NCBI GenBank assembly: GCA_963853835.1
Contig: OY970828.1
Span: 15,381,813-15,445,812, forward strand
Direction: 5' to 3'
DNA from: Calendula officinalis
Lineage: Eukaryota > Streptophyta > Magnoliopsida > Asterales > Asteraceae
Length of the DNA: 64,000 nucleotides
Shown: positions 32,286 through 44,956 of the stretch, piece after piece
Layout: every line of letters begins with the position of its first letter
Numbering within the stretch: the stretch's first letter is position 1
Made by a program: the position numbers and the translations under genes
The notes under the pieces: model-generated
Database searches by the model: none
Told to the model about the DNA's origin: nothing
The model's input: only the letters and a program-made list of their open reading frames with translations

Positions 32286-33490
32286 CTAGCCCATGAACAC
32301 ACCTTCATTTGCTTTGGGAGCAAATTTGTTTAGATTTTGCTTAGTACTGAGTACAAAACATTTACTCCCAAAGATGTGGAAGAACTCCACATTAGGAACC
32401 TTGCCATTGTATAACTCATAAGGAGTCTTTTGATGTCTCTGGACTATTGTAGCTCTGTTCTGAGTAAAATTTGCACAGTTGACAGCTTCTGCCCAGAAGC
32501 TCAGTGCAAGTCCAGCATGACATAACAAAGTTCTTGCAGCTTCAATTAATGTTCTATTCTTTCTTTCTACAACACCATTTTGTTGTGGTGTGTAGGCTGC
32601 AGAGAAATTTTGAACGATTCCTTTTTCTTCACAGAAATTTGCTAATACTGAGTTCTTATTCTCAGTACCATGGTCACTTCTTAGTTGCTTGACCTTGTTG
32701 CCTTTCTGTAATTCTTCCCTTTTGATGAAGGCAATGATTTATGTTGTTGCATCTGATTTAGTCTTGAGAAAGATGACCCAAGTATATCTTGAGAATTCAT
32801 CTACTAAGACTAAAGTATAGATCTTTTTGGCCAATGATGGTGTGCTGATGGGGCCAAAAAGATCCATATGTATCATTGTAAGAGGTTCATTAATGGAATG
32901 ATTGACCTTTGACTTGAATGAACTCTTCTTCTGCTTGCCCATTTCACATGCTGAGCATAACTTATCTTTTGAATAAGTAATTGTGGGCAACCCTCTCACC
33001 AGTTTCTTCATACTGAGCTCATTAATGTTTCTGAAGTTTATGTGAGAAAGTTTCTTGTGCCATAACCAGTGAAGTTCTGGCTTCACTTTAGACAACAGGC
33101 AAACTCGAATAGTAGGGTCTATTTCAGATAGATTGACTACATAGACGTCTTTTTCTCTTCTAGCAATGAGTACAGGTTGCCCTTTATCATTGTAGATGAT
33201 TCCTGCAACCTTTCTAAAATGAGCTTCATTTTCATCATCACACATCTGACTGATACTGAGCAGATTGTGTTTAAGACCCTCTACATATGCAACTCTTTTA
33301 AAAGTTATGTTGCCTGCTTTGATTACTCCATACCCTCTTGTTTTTCCAATTGAATCATCTCCAAACTTGACAGAAGGACCCTTCTCTGGTGTATAATTTA
33401 GAAGGTACTCCATACTGCCAGTCATTTGTCTTGAGCAGCCACTATCTAAGTACCATTTTCTGTCACCCTCCACAAGACACAAAATAACGA
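32286..33490 (-). pseudogene. S1 protease and integrase
   Basis: Protease: WYLDSGCSRQMTGSMEYL with the D-S-G triad, then VEGLKHNLLSISQ. Integrase zinc region: LWHKKLSHINFRNINEL and CSACEMGKQKKSSF. Core: D in MIHMDLFGPIS, LRSDHGTE after a TAA at 32739-32741, and E in NGVVERKNRTL. A TAG (32286-32288) closes the part after FMG. All catalytic residues can be seen, but two stops break the chain. Confidence 0.85.
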
Positions 33491-34801
33491 TTAGTTCCTT
33501 TTAGAAACCCATTTTTGAATGGGACCTTTGGTAGGAGAAACAGGGGTAGAATTTATCTCTTTTGAAGAGGTCAGTATCACTTCAGGAGAAACCTTGGAGG
33601 TTTTCTTGGGTGATACTAACTTTGTTTCTCTCCTTTTCTTTGGTACTGAGTACCTAGGATTTGAGAGATCAGTCCAGCATTCATCTCCTTTATGACCAGT
33701 GTGATGACATCTATAACATTTTCTAGGTCTGTTTCTGACCATGTTTTCATAAGGAATTTTAGAAAACTGTTTGAGTTTTGGTTGATCAGTATGAGTAAGT
33801 TTTGCAAACTTTTGACTTAAGACTTTGATCTGATCACCAATAGATTTCAAAATGTTATTTTTGTCATTTTTTAATGGAGATTTGATTTTATGTTTGACTG
33901 GTTTTGAAGGAGATGGTACTGGGGTCTTATTTTTATTTGACAAAGAAGTCTTATTAATATTCAACTTCTTAGTTTTGCCACTTGAAGATCCTGTGGAAGT
34001 TGTTTTCTTGTTATCATGTTTTAGAATGACAACTTGAACAGGTTCTTTAGATTCTTGAGTAGTTGACTTGTCTGTTCCTGCAACCTCAGTATTAGATACA
34101 ACCTTTTGAGTAGAGGTGGTTTTATTTTCATTATATATCTCAAAAGTAGTTGTGTTAAATAAAAGTTCAAATGGAGGAACTGCAGAAGTATCATACTGCA
34201 CAACTTCGAGGTCAGTATCAGAAATTTCTTTTTCAGGAAATTCAATACTGAGCTCTTGTAGTTCAGTATAGCACTTAGAACAGATAGAAGGACCAATTGG
34301 TTTTTCAAAAATGATTTTATCCTCATTAACTGATTCAGTTTGACATCCAACTTCACAAAAAGTTTTTGCTTTTACAAACTGAATAGGGTTCATATCAGAA
34401 AATTCTTCAAATAAATCAGCAAAATTATTTCTATTTTTTAACTGAGGATCAACACCAAGTGCAGCCCTCACATTTTCTGGAAATTGTTGATTTAGACATT
34501 TGTTTAATTTAATAGATGCATTTCCCCAAGATTTACACTGGTTTTCAAATTTTTCTTTTTCTAATTTGTGTAAATGAGCTTTATCAGCTAATCTTTGGTT
34601 TATGTCTTGTAAGTTTCAAAAATTTAGTTCTAAATCTTTAAATTTTGCTAATTTATCTAAATGTTCATTATTTACCCTTTCAAGTTCAAGAATTGTTAAT
34701 TTTAAAGCTTTTTCTCTCTGTACTAATGTTTTAAGATCAACAATCATATACTCAAAAATCTTTTCTTTTTCATTCACTGAATAAGTTTGAAAGGAACTCA
34801 C
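33468..34801 (-). other. Candidate gag-internal intron of S1, absent from S2
   Basis: Minus strand TACAAG|GTGAGT (34802/34801) and CTTGTGGAG|GGTGAC (33468/33467). S2 reads TACAAG directly followed by GGTGAC at about 53295, exactly the spliced product, and the frame joins STQLYK to GDRKWYL. S1 keeps a coiled segment and the second zinc knuckle here. Confidence 0.6.
33491..34615 (-). pseudogene. S1 gag C-terminal part with second zinc knuckle
   Basis: The frame is open from a TGA at 34616-34618 to 33491 and has a Lys/Ser/Thr-rich middle. Near its end is the knuckle CYRCHHTGHKGDEC, then GPIQKWVSKRN just before protease. In SIRE-type elements a coiled region and a second knuckle sit here, so this is probably the ancestral arrangement. 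The protease frame is different, so readthrough would need splicing or a frameshift. Confidence 0.75.
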
Positions 34802-36050
34802 CTTGTACAACTGAGTGGAATCCCAATCAGTATGAACACTCATCCTCTCAGCTTCTTTGATGTCCTTTTCAAAGGAACTTTTCAAATCATCTTCAGTGAA
34901 AGCCATAAAGGCTTTGTTTTCAACCTCTACCTTATCATCACTGAGCTCTTCATCCATCCAAGATTCAGAGTAAAGAGCTTGAAGAGGTGCTCCATTCCCT
35001 ATTGCATTCTTGCCCTTACTCCAGTTCTTTAGCTTGACATACTTGTCTCTATACCGTTTAGCTCGGTATGCAATCTTGTCATTCTGATCAGTTTCAGTTG
35101 ACTTAGTATGACAATTAGCAGCAATGTGCCCAAGCTTTCCCACCTATAGCAAAGACCAGATCTTGGGTCAATATTGGAAGAGCTAACACCAAGCCTCTTC
35201 TTTTTCAACTGATCCAGCTTCATAGACATGAGAGCCATTTGGGTTTCAAGCTCTTCTGCCTCAGCATCAGCAAGATCAACTTCTGGTTCTTTAGGCTCAG
35301 TTACAGTATATGCCAGTTGCACAACTAGAGCCATACCAGTGGAAGACTTGTCAGTTTTCTACCAGTTGATCAGTCTTGCAGCATTATTCTCCTCATGATT
35401 CAACATTAAGCCATACAAAGTTTGGAGAGTGTATGACTCAATGTTGTTAGCAGCATTGACAGAATTTGTCACGTCAAGAAATTGTTGAGGAAGACTATCC
35501 AAGAACTTTTGAACAAGCTCTCCTTCCTCTTTCACAATGCCTACACTGATTAAATCATGGATAACAGTATTGAACCTATTATAGAGAGTAGTGATGTCTT
35601 CATTTGGACTGGAGAAGAAATTTTCATACTTCCTTCTCATGTTGCTCTTCCTCTGCAACTTTACTTTTGGTGTGCCTTCATAAGTGACTGATAGGCTATC
35701 CCACATAGCCTTTGATGTTGGCAATTTCATAATTGCATTAAGTTTTTCTTTGGTAACAGCATTACCAATCACTCACTTTGCTCTGGAGTCTAGACTGAAT
35801 AACTGACGGTCAGTATCAGTCCAGGTGTGTTTCAGTTTAGGAACTGTTCTTGTGCTCTCAGGAGCATCATCAGTAGCAGCAACGGGTTCACTGTTTGTGG
35901 AATGATAGGGCCATCATTAAGCACAGTGAGCATCTCATGATGAATAGATTCAAGATACCACTGAGCTTTAAGCTTCCATTGATGAAAATATTTTCCATCA
36001 AAGATGGGCACTCCCTTACAAGACATAACAGGTGCTATGATTGTAGACAT
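34616..36050 (-). pseudogene. S1 gag N-terminal part
   Basis: It starts MSTIIAPVMSCKGVPIFDG and has the capsid motif FFSSPNEDITTLYNRFNTV and LVQKFLDSLPQQFLDVTN. A first knuckle (CYR, GKLGHIAANCH) is broken by a 2-base loss near 35140. A coiled segment follows (LKTLVQREKALKLTILELER). Damage: frameshift near 35830, TGA at 35773-35775 and TAG near 35356. The ATG lies about 85 bases after the primer site. Confidence 0.8.
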
Positions 36051-36134
36051 TTTGGATCTTTGAGTGTTGGAGGGATAAGTATAGGGAATGGCTGCCAGGG
36101 TAATAGATCGACTAAATAAGGATTAATTTAGCCT

Positions 36135-36146
36135 GCTCTGATACCA
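36135..36146 (-). promoter_or_regulatory. S1 primer binding site
   Basis: Minus strand TGGTATCAGAGC, two bases inside the 5' LTR, complementary to initiator-Met tRNA. Confidence 0.92.
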
Positions 36147-36148
36147 GT

Positions 36149-36649
36149 TGTTAGGTCACAACAACCCTGGTTTGTTATGTTAATTGATAGATTTTTATAC
36201 TTAATGAAATATTAAAGTGATAACACAAGAATATAGCAATGTATAAATCCACTAAGTGTGGCTTGTTGCGGAATAACAAGACCACTGATTAATTAAAAAG
36301 TATGTGAATGTAAGGTGGTGAATTGGTGAGTACTCCTTTGCAAGATGATCTCTATTTATAGTGGTATAGAGATCTTACATAATGGGCAAAGGAGTAACCG
36401 AAGGACTAAACTAAGAAAATGAGTAAGATCAAGGGATTTGATCTTAGTCCATTACAAAACTGACTGTAACTCAGTCCTTCTACTCAGTATTGGATTTCCA
36501 ATACTGAGTGCTGATACTGAGTGGCCAATACTGGCTAAACTCAGTATCACTCTTAAACTTAGCTATTTTATTCTACTGCTTATACTAAGCTAGTCTAGAT
36601 TGTTTTGTTATCTTAAGATCCAAAAGGGGTAAGGCTTTTTGCCTTAACA
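36149..36649 (-). repeat. S1 5' LTR
   Basis: The 501-bp LTR. On the minus strand TATAAATAGA (36351-36360) is a good TATA box, and the upstream part carries repeated actgagt/actcagt motifs. The outer end meets the duplication tttat at 36650. Confidence 0.93.
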
Positions 36650-38684
36650 TTTATGGGTTATCAACACCAACTACAGTTTAAAAAATGGATACTTATAGGT
36701 TGTTGGTTATAGCTAGTGGTTATAATGGTTCATGGGCCATTTGTATAGGCTATGGACGCCAATTGCGGTTTAACATGGATACTTATAGGTTATTGGGTGT
36801 AGCTAGTGGTTATAATGGTTCATGGGCCATTCGTATGGGTCATCGACACCAATTAACGTTTAAAATGAATACTTATAGGTTATTGGTCATAACTAGTGGT
36901 CAAAATCATTCACGGGGCATTCGTATGGATTCCAGACACCTATTACATTAAAAAAAGGATAATTATAGGTTATTGGTCATAGCTACTAGTTATAATGGTT
37001 TACGGGCCATATATATGAGTTATCATAAACCTTACAATTTAAAAAATGCGTACTTATAGGTTATTTGTTATAATGGTTCACGGGCCATACGTATAGGCTA
37101 TGGACGCTAAATACGGTTTAACTAGGATACTTATAGGTTATTGGTCGAAGCTAGTGGTTATAATGGTTCACGGTCCATTCGTATGGGCTATAGACGCTAA
37201 TTACGGTTTAACAAGGATACTTATAGGTTATTAGTCATAGCAAGTGGTTATAATGGTTCACGGGCCATTCTTATGGGTAATGGACACAATTTAAGGTTTA
37301 AAATGGATACTTATAGGTTATTCGTCATAATTGATTGTCAAAATCATTCACGGGCATTTGTATGGGTTCTAGACACCAATTACAGTGTAAAAAATGGATA
37401 CTTATTGGTTATTGCTCATAGCTAGTGGTTATAATGGTTCACGGGCCATTTTTATGGGTTATCAACACCAACTACAGTTTTAAAATGGTTACTTATAGGT
37501 TATTGGTTATAACTAGTGGTGATAATGGTTCATAGGCCATTTGTATGGGCTATGGACCCCAACTGCGGTTGGACATGGATACTTATAGGTTGTTGGTCGT
37601 AGCTAGTGGTTATAATGGTTCAGTGGCCATTTATATAGATAATGGACACCAATTAATGCTTAAAATAGATGCTTATAGGTTATTGATCGTAGCTAGTGGT
37701 CAAAATCATTCACGGGATATTCGTATGGGTTATAGACACCAATTTCAGTTTAAAAAAGGGATACTTAAAGGTTATTGGTCATAGCAAGTGGTTATAATGG
37801 TTTACGGGCCATTTTTATGAGTTATCAACACCAATTACAATTTAAAAAATGCATACTTATAGGTTATTTGTTATAATGGTTCATGGGCCCTTCGTATGAG
37901 CTATGGCCGCTAAATACGATTTAACAAGGATACTTATAGGTTATTGGTCGAAGCTAGTGGTTATAATGGTTCACGGGCCATTCGTATGGGCTATGGACGC
38001 TAATTACGGTTTAACAAGGATACTTATAGGTTATTGGTCGTAGCTAGTGGTTATAATGGTTCACGGGCCATTCGTATGGGTAATTGACACGATTTAAGGT
38101 TTAAAATGGATACTTATAGGTTATTGTTCATAATTAGTGGTCCAAATCGTTCACGGGCATTCGTATGGGTTCTACACACCAATTACAGTGTAACAAATGG
38201 ATATTTATTGGTTATTGCTCATGGCTAGTGGTTAAAATGGTCCACGGGCCATTTTTATGGGTTATTAACACCAACTACAGTTTAAATAATGGATACTTAT
38301 AGGTTAGTGGTTATAATAGCTAGTGGTTATAATGGTTCACGGGCCATTCGAATGGGCTATGGACGCCAATTGTGGTTTAACATGGATACTTATAGGTTAT
38401 TGGGCGTAGCTAGTGGTTATAATGGTTCATGGGTCATTCGTATGGGTTATCGACACCATTTAACGTTAAAAAGGATACTTATAGATTATTGGTTATAGCT
38501 AGTGGTCAAAATCATTCACGGGGCATTCGTATGGATCCTAGACACCAATTACATTTAAAAATGGATAATTATTGGTTATTGGTGATAGCTAGTGGTTATA
38601 ATGGTTCACGGGCCATTTGTATGAGTTATCAACACCAATTACAATTTAAAAAATGCATACTTATAGGTTATTGGTTATAGCTAG

Positions 38685-41468
38685 TGGTTATAATGGTTCA
38701 CGGCCCATTCGTATGGGCTATGGACGCTAAATACGGTTTAACAAGGATACTTATAGGTTATTGGTCGAAGCTAGTGGTTATAATGGTTCACGGTTTGTAT
38801 GGGTTATAAACACCAATTACAGTTTAATAAATGGATACTTATAGGTTATTTGTTATACCTAGTGGCTATAATGGTTCACGGGCCGTTCGAATGGGCTATT
38901 GACGCCAATTACGGTTTAAAATGGATACTTATAGGTTATTGGTCATAACTAGTGGTCAATATCGTTCACGGGGCATTCGTATGGGTTCTAGGTACCAATT
39001 ACAGTGTAAATAATGGATACTTATAGATTATTGGTCATATCTAGTGGTTATAATGGTTCACGGGCCATTTGTATGGGTTACCAACACCAATTACGGTTTA
39101 AAAAATGGATACTTATAGGTTATTGATTATAGCTAGTGGTTATAATGGTTCACGGGCCATTCGTATGGGCTATCGACGCCAATTACGGTTTAACATGGAT
39201 ACTTATAGGTTTTTGGGCATAGCTAGTGGTTATAATGATTCACGGGCCATTCATATGGGTTATCGACACCATTTAAGGTTTAAAATGGATACTTATAGGT
39301 TATTGGTCATAGCTAGCGGTCAAAATCATTCAGGGGCATTTGTATGTCTTCTAGACACCAATTACATTTAAAATTTGGATAATTATTGGTTATTGGTGAT
39401 AGCTAGTGGATATAATGGTTCATGGGCCATTTGTATGAGTTATTAACACCAATTACAATTTAAAAAATGCATACTTATAGGTTATTGGTTATAGCTAGTG
39501 GTTATAATGGTTCACGGCCCATTCGTATGGGCTATGGACGCTAAATACGGTTTAACAAGGATACTTATAGGTTATTGGTCGAAGCTAGTGGTTATAATGG
39601 TTCACGGTTTGTATGTGTTATAAACACCAATTACTGTTTAAAAAATGGATACTTATAGGTTATTGGTTATACCTAGTGGTTATAATGGTTCACGAGCCAT
39701 TCGTATGGGCTATGGACGCCAATTACGGTTTAAAATGGATACTTATAGGTTATTGGTCATACCTAGTGGTCAATATCTTTGACGGGGCATTCGTATGGGT
39801 TCTAGATACCAATTACAGTGTAAATAATTGATACTTATAGGTTATTGGTAATGGTTATAGTGGTTCACGGGCCATTTGTATGGGTAAATGACACCAATTA
39901 AGGTTTAAAATGGATACTTATAGGTTATTGGTCATAGCTAGTGGTTATAATGGTTCACGGGCCATTTGTATAGGTTATCAACACCAATTACAATGTAAAA
40001 AAAGGATACTTATAAGTTATTGGTTATAGCTATTGATTATAATAGCTCGTGGGTCGTTCGTATGGGCTATGGACGCTAGTTATGGTTTAACAAGGATACT
40101 TATAGGTTATTGGTCCTAAATAGTGGTTATAATGGTTCAGTGGCCATTTGTATGGGTAATGGACACCAATTAATTTGTAAATAGATGCTTATAGGTTATT
40201 AGTCATAGCTAGAGGTCAAAATCATTCACGGGGCATTCGTATGGGTTATAGACACCAATTTCAGTTTAAAAAATGGATACTTATAGGGTATTTGTTATAA
40301 AGGTTCATGGGCCACTCGTATGGGCTATGGTCGCTAAATACGGTTTAACAAGGATACTTATAGGTTATTGGTTGAAGCTAGTGGTTATAATGGTTCACGG
40401 GCCATTCGTATGGGCTATGGACGCTAATTTCGATTTAACAAGGATACTTATAGGTTATTGGTCATAGCTAGTGGTTATAATGGTTCACGGGCCATTCGTA
40501 TGGGCTATGGACGCTTATTACGGTTTAACAAGGATACTTATAGGTTATTGGTCGAAGCCAGTGGTTGTAATGGTTCACGGGCCATTCGTATGGGCTATGG
40601 ATGCTAATTACGGTTTAGCAAGGATACTTATAGGTTATTGGTCGTAGCTATTGGTTATAATGGTTCACGGGCCATTCGTATGGGTATTGACACAATTTAT
40701 GTCTTGAAATGGATACTTATAGGTTATTGGTCATAACTAGTGGTCAAAATCGTTCACGGGGAATTCATATGGGTTCTAGTCACCAATTACAGTTTATAAA
40801 TGGATACTTATAGGTAATTGGTCATAGCTAGTGGTTATAATGGTTCACGGGCCATTTGTATGGGTTATCAACACCAGTTACAGTGTAAAAAATCGATACT
40901 CATAGGTTATTGGTTATAGCTAGTGATTATAATGGCTTACGGGTCATTCGTATGGGCTATGGACGCTAATTATGGTTTAACAAGGATACTTATAGGTTAT
41001 TGGTCGTAGCTAGTGGTTATAATGGTTCAGTGGCCATTTGTGCGGATAATGGACACCAATTAATGTTTAAAATAGATGCTTATAGGTTATTGGTCATAGC
41101 TAGTGGTCAAAATCATTCACGGGCCATTCGTATGGGTAATGGACACCAAGTAAGGATTAAAATGGGTACTTATAGGTTATTGATCATAGCTAGTGGTCAA
41201 AATCGGTCACGGGCATTCGTATGGGTTCTCGACACCAATTACAGTTTAAAAATGGATACTTATAGGTTATTGGACATAGCTAGTGGTTATAATGGTTCAC
41301 GGGCCATTTGTATGGGTTATAAACACGAATTACAATTTAAAAAATGGATACTTATAGGTTATTGGTCGAAGCCAGTGGTTATAATGGTTCACGGGCCATT
41401 CGTATGGGCTATGGACGCTAATTACGGTTTAGCAAAGATACTTATAGGTTATTGGTCGTAGCTAGTGG
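38685..41468. repeat. 2.8 kb tandem duplication, copy 1
   Basis: About 31 monomers. Landmarks recur 2781 bp later (39105/41886, 39613/42394, 40273/43054). By eye fewer than ten substitutions separate the copies. Confidence 0.88.
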
Positions 41469-44339
41469 TTATAATGGTTCACGGCCCATTCGTATGGGCT
41501 ATGGACGCTAAATACGGTTTAACAAGGATACTTATAGGTTATTGGTCGAAGCTAGTGGTTATAATGGTTCACGGTTTGTATGGGTTATAAACACCAATTA
41601 CAGTTTAATAAATGGATACTTATAGGTTATTTGTTATACCTAGTGGCTATAATGGTTCACGGGCCATTCGAATGGGCTATTGACGCCAATTACGGTTTAA
41701 AATGGATACTTATAGGTTATTGGTCATAACTAGTGGTCAATATTGTTCACGGGGCATTCGTATGGGTTCTAGGTACCAATTACAGTGTAAATAATGGATA
41801 CTTATAGATTATTGGTCATATCTAGTGGTTATAATGGTTCACGGGCCATTTGTATGGGTTACCAACACCAATTACGGTTTAAAAAATGGATACTTATAGG
41901 TTATTGATTATAGCTAGTGGTTATAATGGTTCACGGGCCATTCGTATGGGCTATCGACGCCAATTACGGTTTAACATGGATACTTATAGGTTTTTGGGCA
42001 TAGCTAGTGGTTATAATGATTCACGGGCCATTCATATGGGTTATCGACACCATTTAAGGTTTAAAATGGATACTTATAGGTTATTGGTCATAGCTAGCGG
42101 TCAAAATCATTCAGGGGCATTTGTATGTCTTCTAGACACCAATTACATTTAAAATTTGGATAATTATTGGTTATTGGTGATAGCTAGTGGTTATAATGGT
42201 ACATGGGCCATTTGTATGAGTTATTAACACCAATTACAATTTAAAAAATGCATACTTATAGGTTATTGGTTATAGCTAGTGGTTATAATGGTTCACGGCC
42301 CATTCGTATGGGCTATGGACGCTAAATACGGTTTAACAAGGATACTTATAGGTTATTGGTCGAAGCTAGTGGTTATAATGGTTCACGGTTTGTATGTGTT
42401 ATAAACACCAATTACTGTTTAAAAAATGGATACTTATAGGTTATTGGTTATACCTAGTGGTTATAATGGTTCACGAGCCATTCGTATGGGCTATGGACGC
42501 CAATTACGGTTTAAAATGGATACTTATAGGTTATTGGTCATACCTAGTGGTCAATATCTTTGACGGGGCATTCGTATGGGTTCTAGATACCAATTACAGT
42601 GTAAATAATTGATACTTATAGGTTATTGGTAATGGTTATAGTGGTTCACGGGCCATTTGTATGGGTAAATGACACCAATTAAGGTTTAAAATGGATACTT
42701 ATAGGTTATTGGTCATAGCTAGTGGTTATAATGGTTCACGGGCCATTTGTATAGGTTATCAACACCAATTACAATGTAAAAAAAGGATACTTATAAGTTA
42801 TTGGTTATAGCTATTGATTATAATAGCTCGTGGGTCGTTCGTATGGGCTATGGACGCTAGTTATGGTTTAACAAGGATACTTATAGGTTATTGGTCCTAA
42901 ATAGTGGTTATAATGGTTCAGTGGCCATTTGTATGGGTAATGGACACCAATTAATTTGTAAATAGATGCTTATAGGTTATTAGTCATAGCTAGAGGTCAA
43001 AATCATTCACGGGGCATTCGTATGGGTTATAGACACCAATTACAGTTTAAAAAATGGATACTTATAGGGTATTTGTTATAAAGGTTCATGGGCCACTCGT
43101 ATGGGCTATGGTCGCTAAATACGGTTTAACAAGGATACTTATAGGTTATTGGTTGAAGCTAGTGGTTATAATGGTTCACGGGCCATTCGTATGGGCTATG
43201 GACGCTAATTTCGATTTAACAAGGATACTTATAGGTTATTGGTCATAGCTAGTGGTTATAATGGTTCACGGGCCATTCGTATGGGCTATGGACGCTTATT
43301 ACGGTTTAACAAGGATACTTATAGGTTATTGGTCGAAGCCAGTGGTTGTAATGGTTCACGGGCCATTCGTATGGGCTATGGATGCTTATTACGGTTTAAC
43401 AAGGATACTTATAGGTTATTGGTCGAAGCCAGTGGTTGTAATGGTTCACGGGCCATTCGTATGGGCTATGGATGCTAATTACGGTTTAGCAAGGATACTT
43501 ATAGGTTATTGGTCGTAGCTATTGGTTATAATGGTTCACGGGCCATTCGTATGGGTATTGACACAATTTATGGCTTGAAATGGATACTTATAGGTTATTG
43601 GTCATAACTAGTGGTCAAAATCGTTCACGGGGAATTCATATGGGTTCTAGTCACCAATTACAGTTTATAAATGGATACTTATAGGTAATTGGTCATAGCT
43701 AGTGGTTATAATGGTTCATGGGCCATTTGTATGGGTTATCAACACCAGTTACAGTGTAAAAAATCGATACTCATAGGTTATTGGTTATAGCTAGTGATTA
43801 TAATGGCTTACGGGTCATTCGTATGGGCTATGGACGCTAATTATGGTTTAACAAGGATACTTATAGGTTATTGGTCGTAGCTAGTGGTTATAATGGTTCA
43901 GTGGCCATTTGTGCGGATAATGGACACCAATTAATGTTTAAAATAGATGCTTATAGGTTATTGGTCATAGCTAGTGGTCAAAATCATTCACGGGCCATTC
44001 GTATGGGTAATGGACACCAAGTAAGGATTAAAATGGGTACTTATAGGTTATTGATCATAGCTAGTGGTCAAAATCGGTCACGGGCATTCGTATGGGTTCT
44101 CGACACCAATTACAGTTTAAAAATGGATACTTATAGGTTATTGGACATAGCTAGTGGTTATAATGGTTCACGGGCCATTTGTATGGGTTATAAACACGAA
44201 TTACAATTTATAAAATGGATACTTATAGGTTATTGGTCGAAGCCAGTGGTTATAATGGTTCACGGGCCATTCGTATGGGCTATGGACGCTAATTACGGTT
44301 TAGCAAAGATACTTATAGGTTATTGGTCGTAGCTAGTGG
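41469..44339. repeat. 2.8 kb tandem duplication, copy 2
   Basis: Same as copy 1 plus one additional 90-bp monomer near 43380-43470, after which the offset becomes 2871 bp. The S2 insertion lies 36 bases beyond its end. Confidence 0.88.
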
Positions 44340-44375
44340 TTATAATGGTTCACGGGCCATTCGTATGGGTATTGA

Positions 44376-44871
44376 TGTTAGGTCACAACACCCTGGTTTA
44401 GATGGTTAATTGATTTGATAATTATAACTCAAGACAAATATTGTATAAGAACAAGATATGAGTCAAATGTATAATTCCACTAAGTGTGGCTTGTTGCGGA
44501 ATAACAAGACCACTGATCAATTACAAAAGGTATGAAAGTGTAAAGTGAATTGGCGTGTTCTCCTTTGCAAGATGATCTCTATTTATAATGATATGGAGAT
44601 CTTACATAATGGGCAAAGGAGTAACCGAAGGACTAAACTAGGAAAATGACTAAGATCAAGGGATTTGATCTTAGTCCGTTACATAACAAGTGTAACTCAG
44701 TCCTTCTACTCAGTATCACTATCTGATACTGAGTTCTGATACTGAGTTCCAATACTGGTCACTCAGTATCAGACCTAGACTTAGCTATTTTATTCTACAT
44801 ATTAATCAACTCTAGTCTAGGTTGTTTTTGTTATCTTAAGATCCAAAGGGGTAAGGCTTTTTGCCTTAACA
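44376..44871 (-). repeat. S2 3' LTR
   Basis: From TGTTAGGTCAC to TTGCCTTAACA. The minus-strand AGGGGGAGAT next to it (44872-44881) is the polypurine tract. TATAAATAGA at 44578-44587. Confidence 0.93.
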
Positions 44872-44956
44872 ATCTCCCCCTATCTAATGATAACAAAACA
44901 ATTACAAAGAGATACAAAAAATAATTACAACAGCATAGGTAGTAAAATGTTCTTCT

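Larger units (their letters stand above)
25171..36649 (-). mobile_element. S1: SIRE-like Ty1/copia element with a downstream ORF2
   Basis: LTRs at 25171-25672 and 36149-36649 differ at roughly 16 positions by eye. The perfect target duplication tttat (25166-25170 and 36650-36654) interrupts a satellite monomer. Order on the minus strand: LTR, primer site, gag with two knuckles, protease, integrase, reverse transcriptase, RNase H, AT-rich spacer, two-exon ORF2, purine tract, LTR. I assign it to the SIRE lineage from the long gag with coiled region and two knuckles, WYLDSGCSRQMTG, and the ORF after pol. Several stops and frameshifts make it non-autonomous. Confidence 0.92.
36650..44375. repeat. 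90-bp satellite array, second block
   Basis: Continuation of the same array after S1, the longest block at 7.7 kb. It holds a large tandem duplication (about 38685-41468 and 41469-44339). Divergence between neighbouring monomers is much larger than between the two duplicated segments. No gene is supported on either strand. Confidence 0.93.

Noticed and set aside
41000..41461. 153-codon open frame in the satellite (also at 43871-44332 and 55446-55907)
   Set aside because: It consists of 30-residue repeats that arise because the monomer is 90 bp. Another plus-strand frame is open too, and no domain or start context is present.
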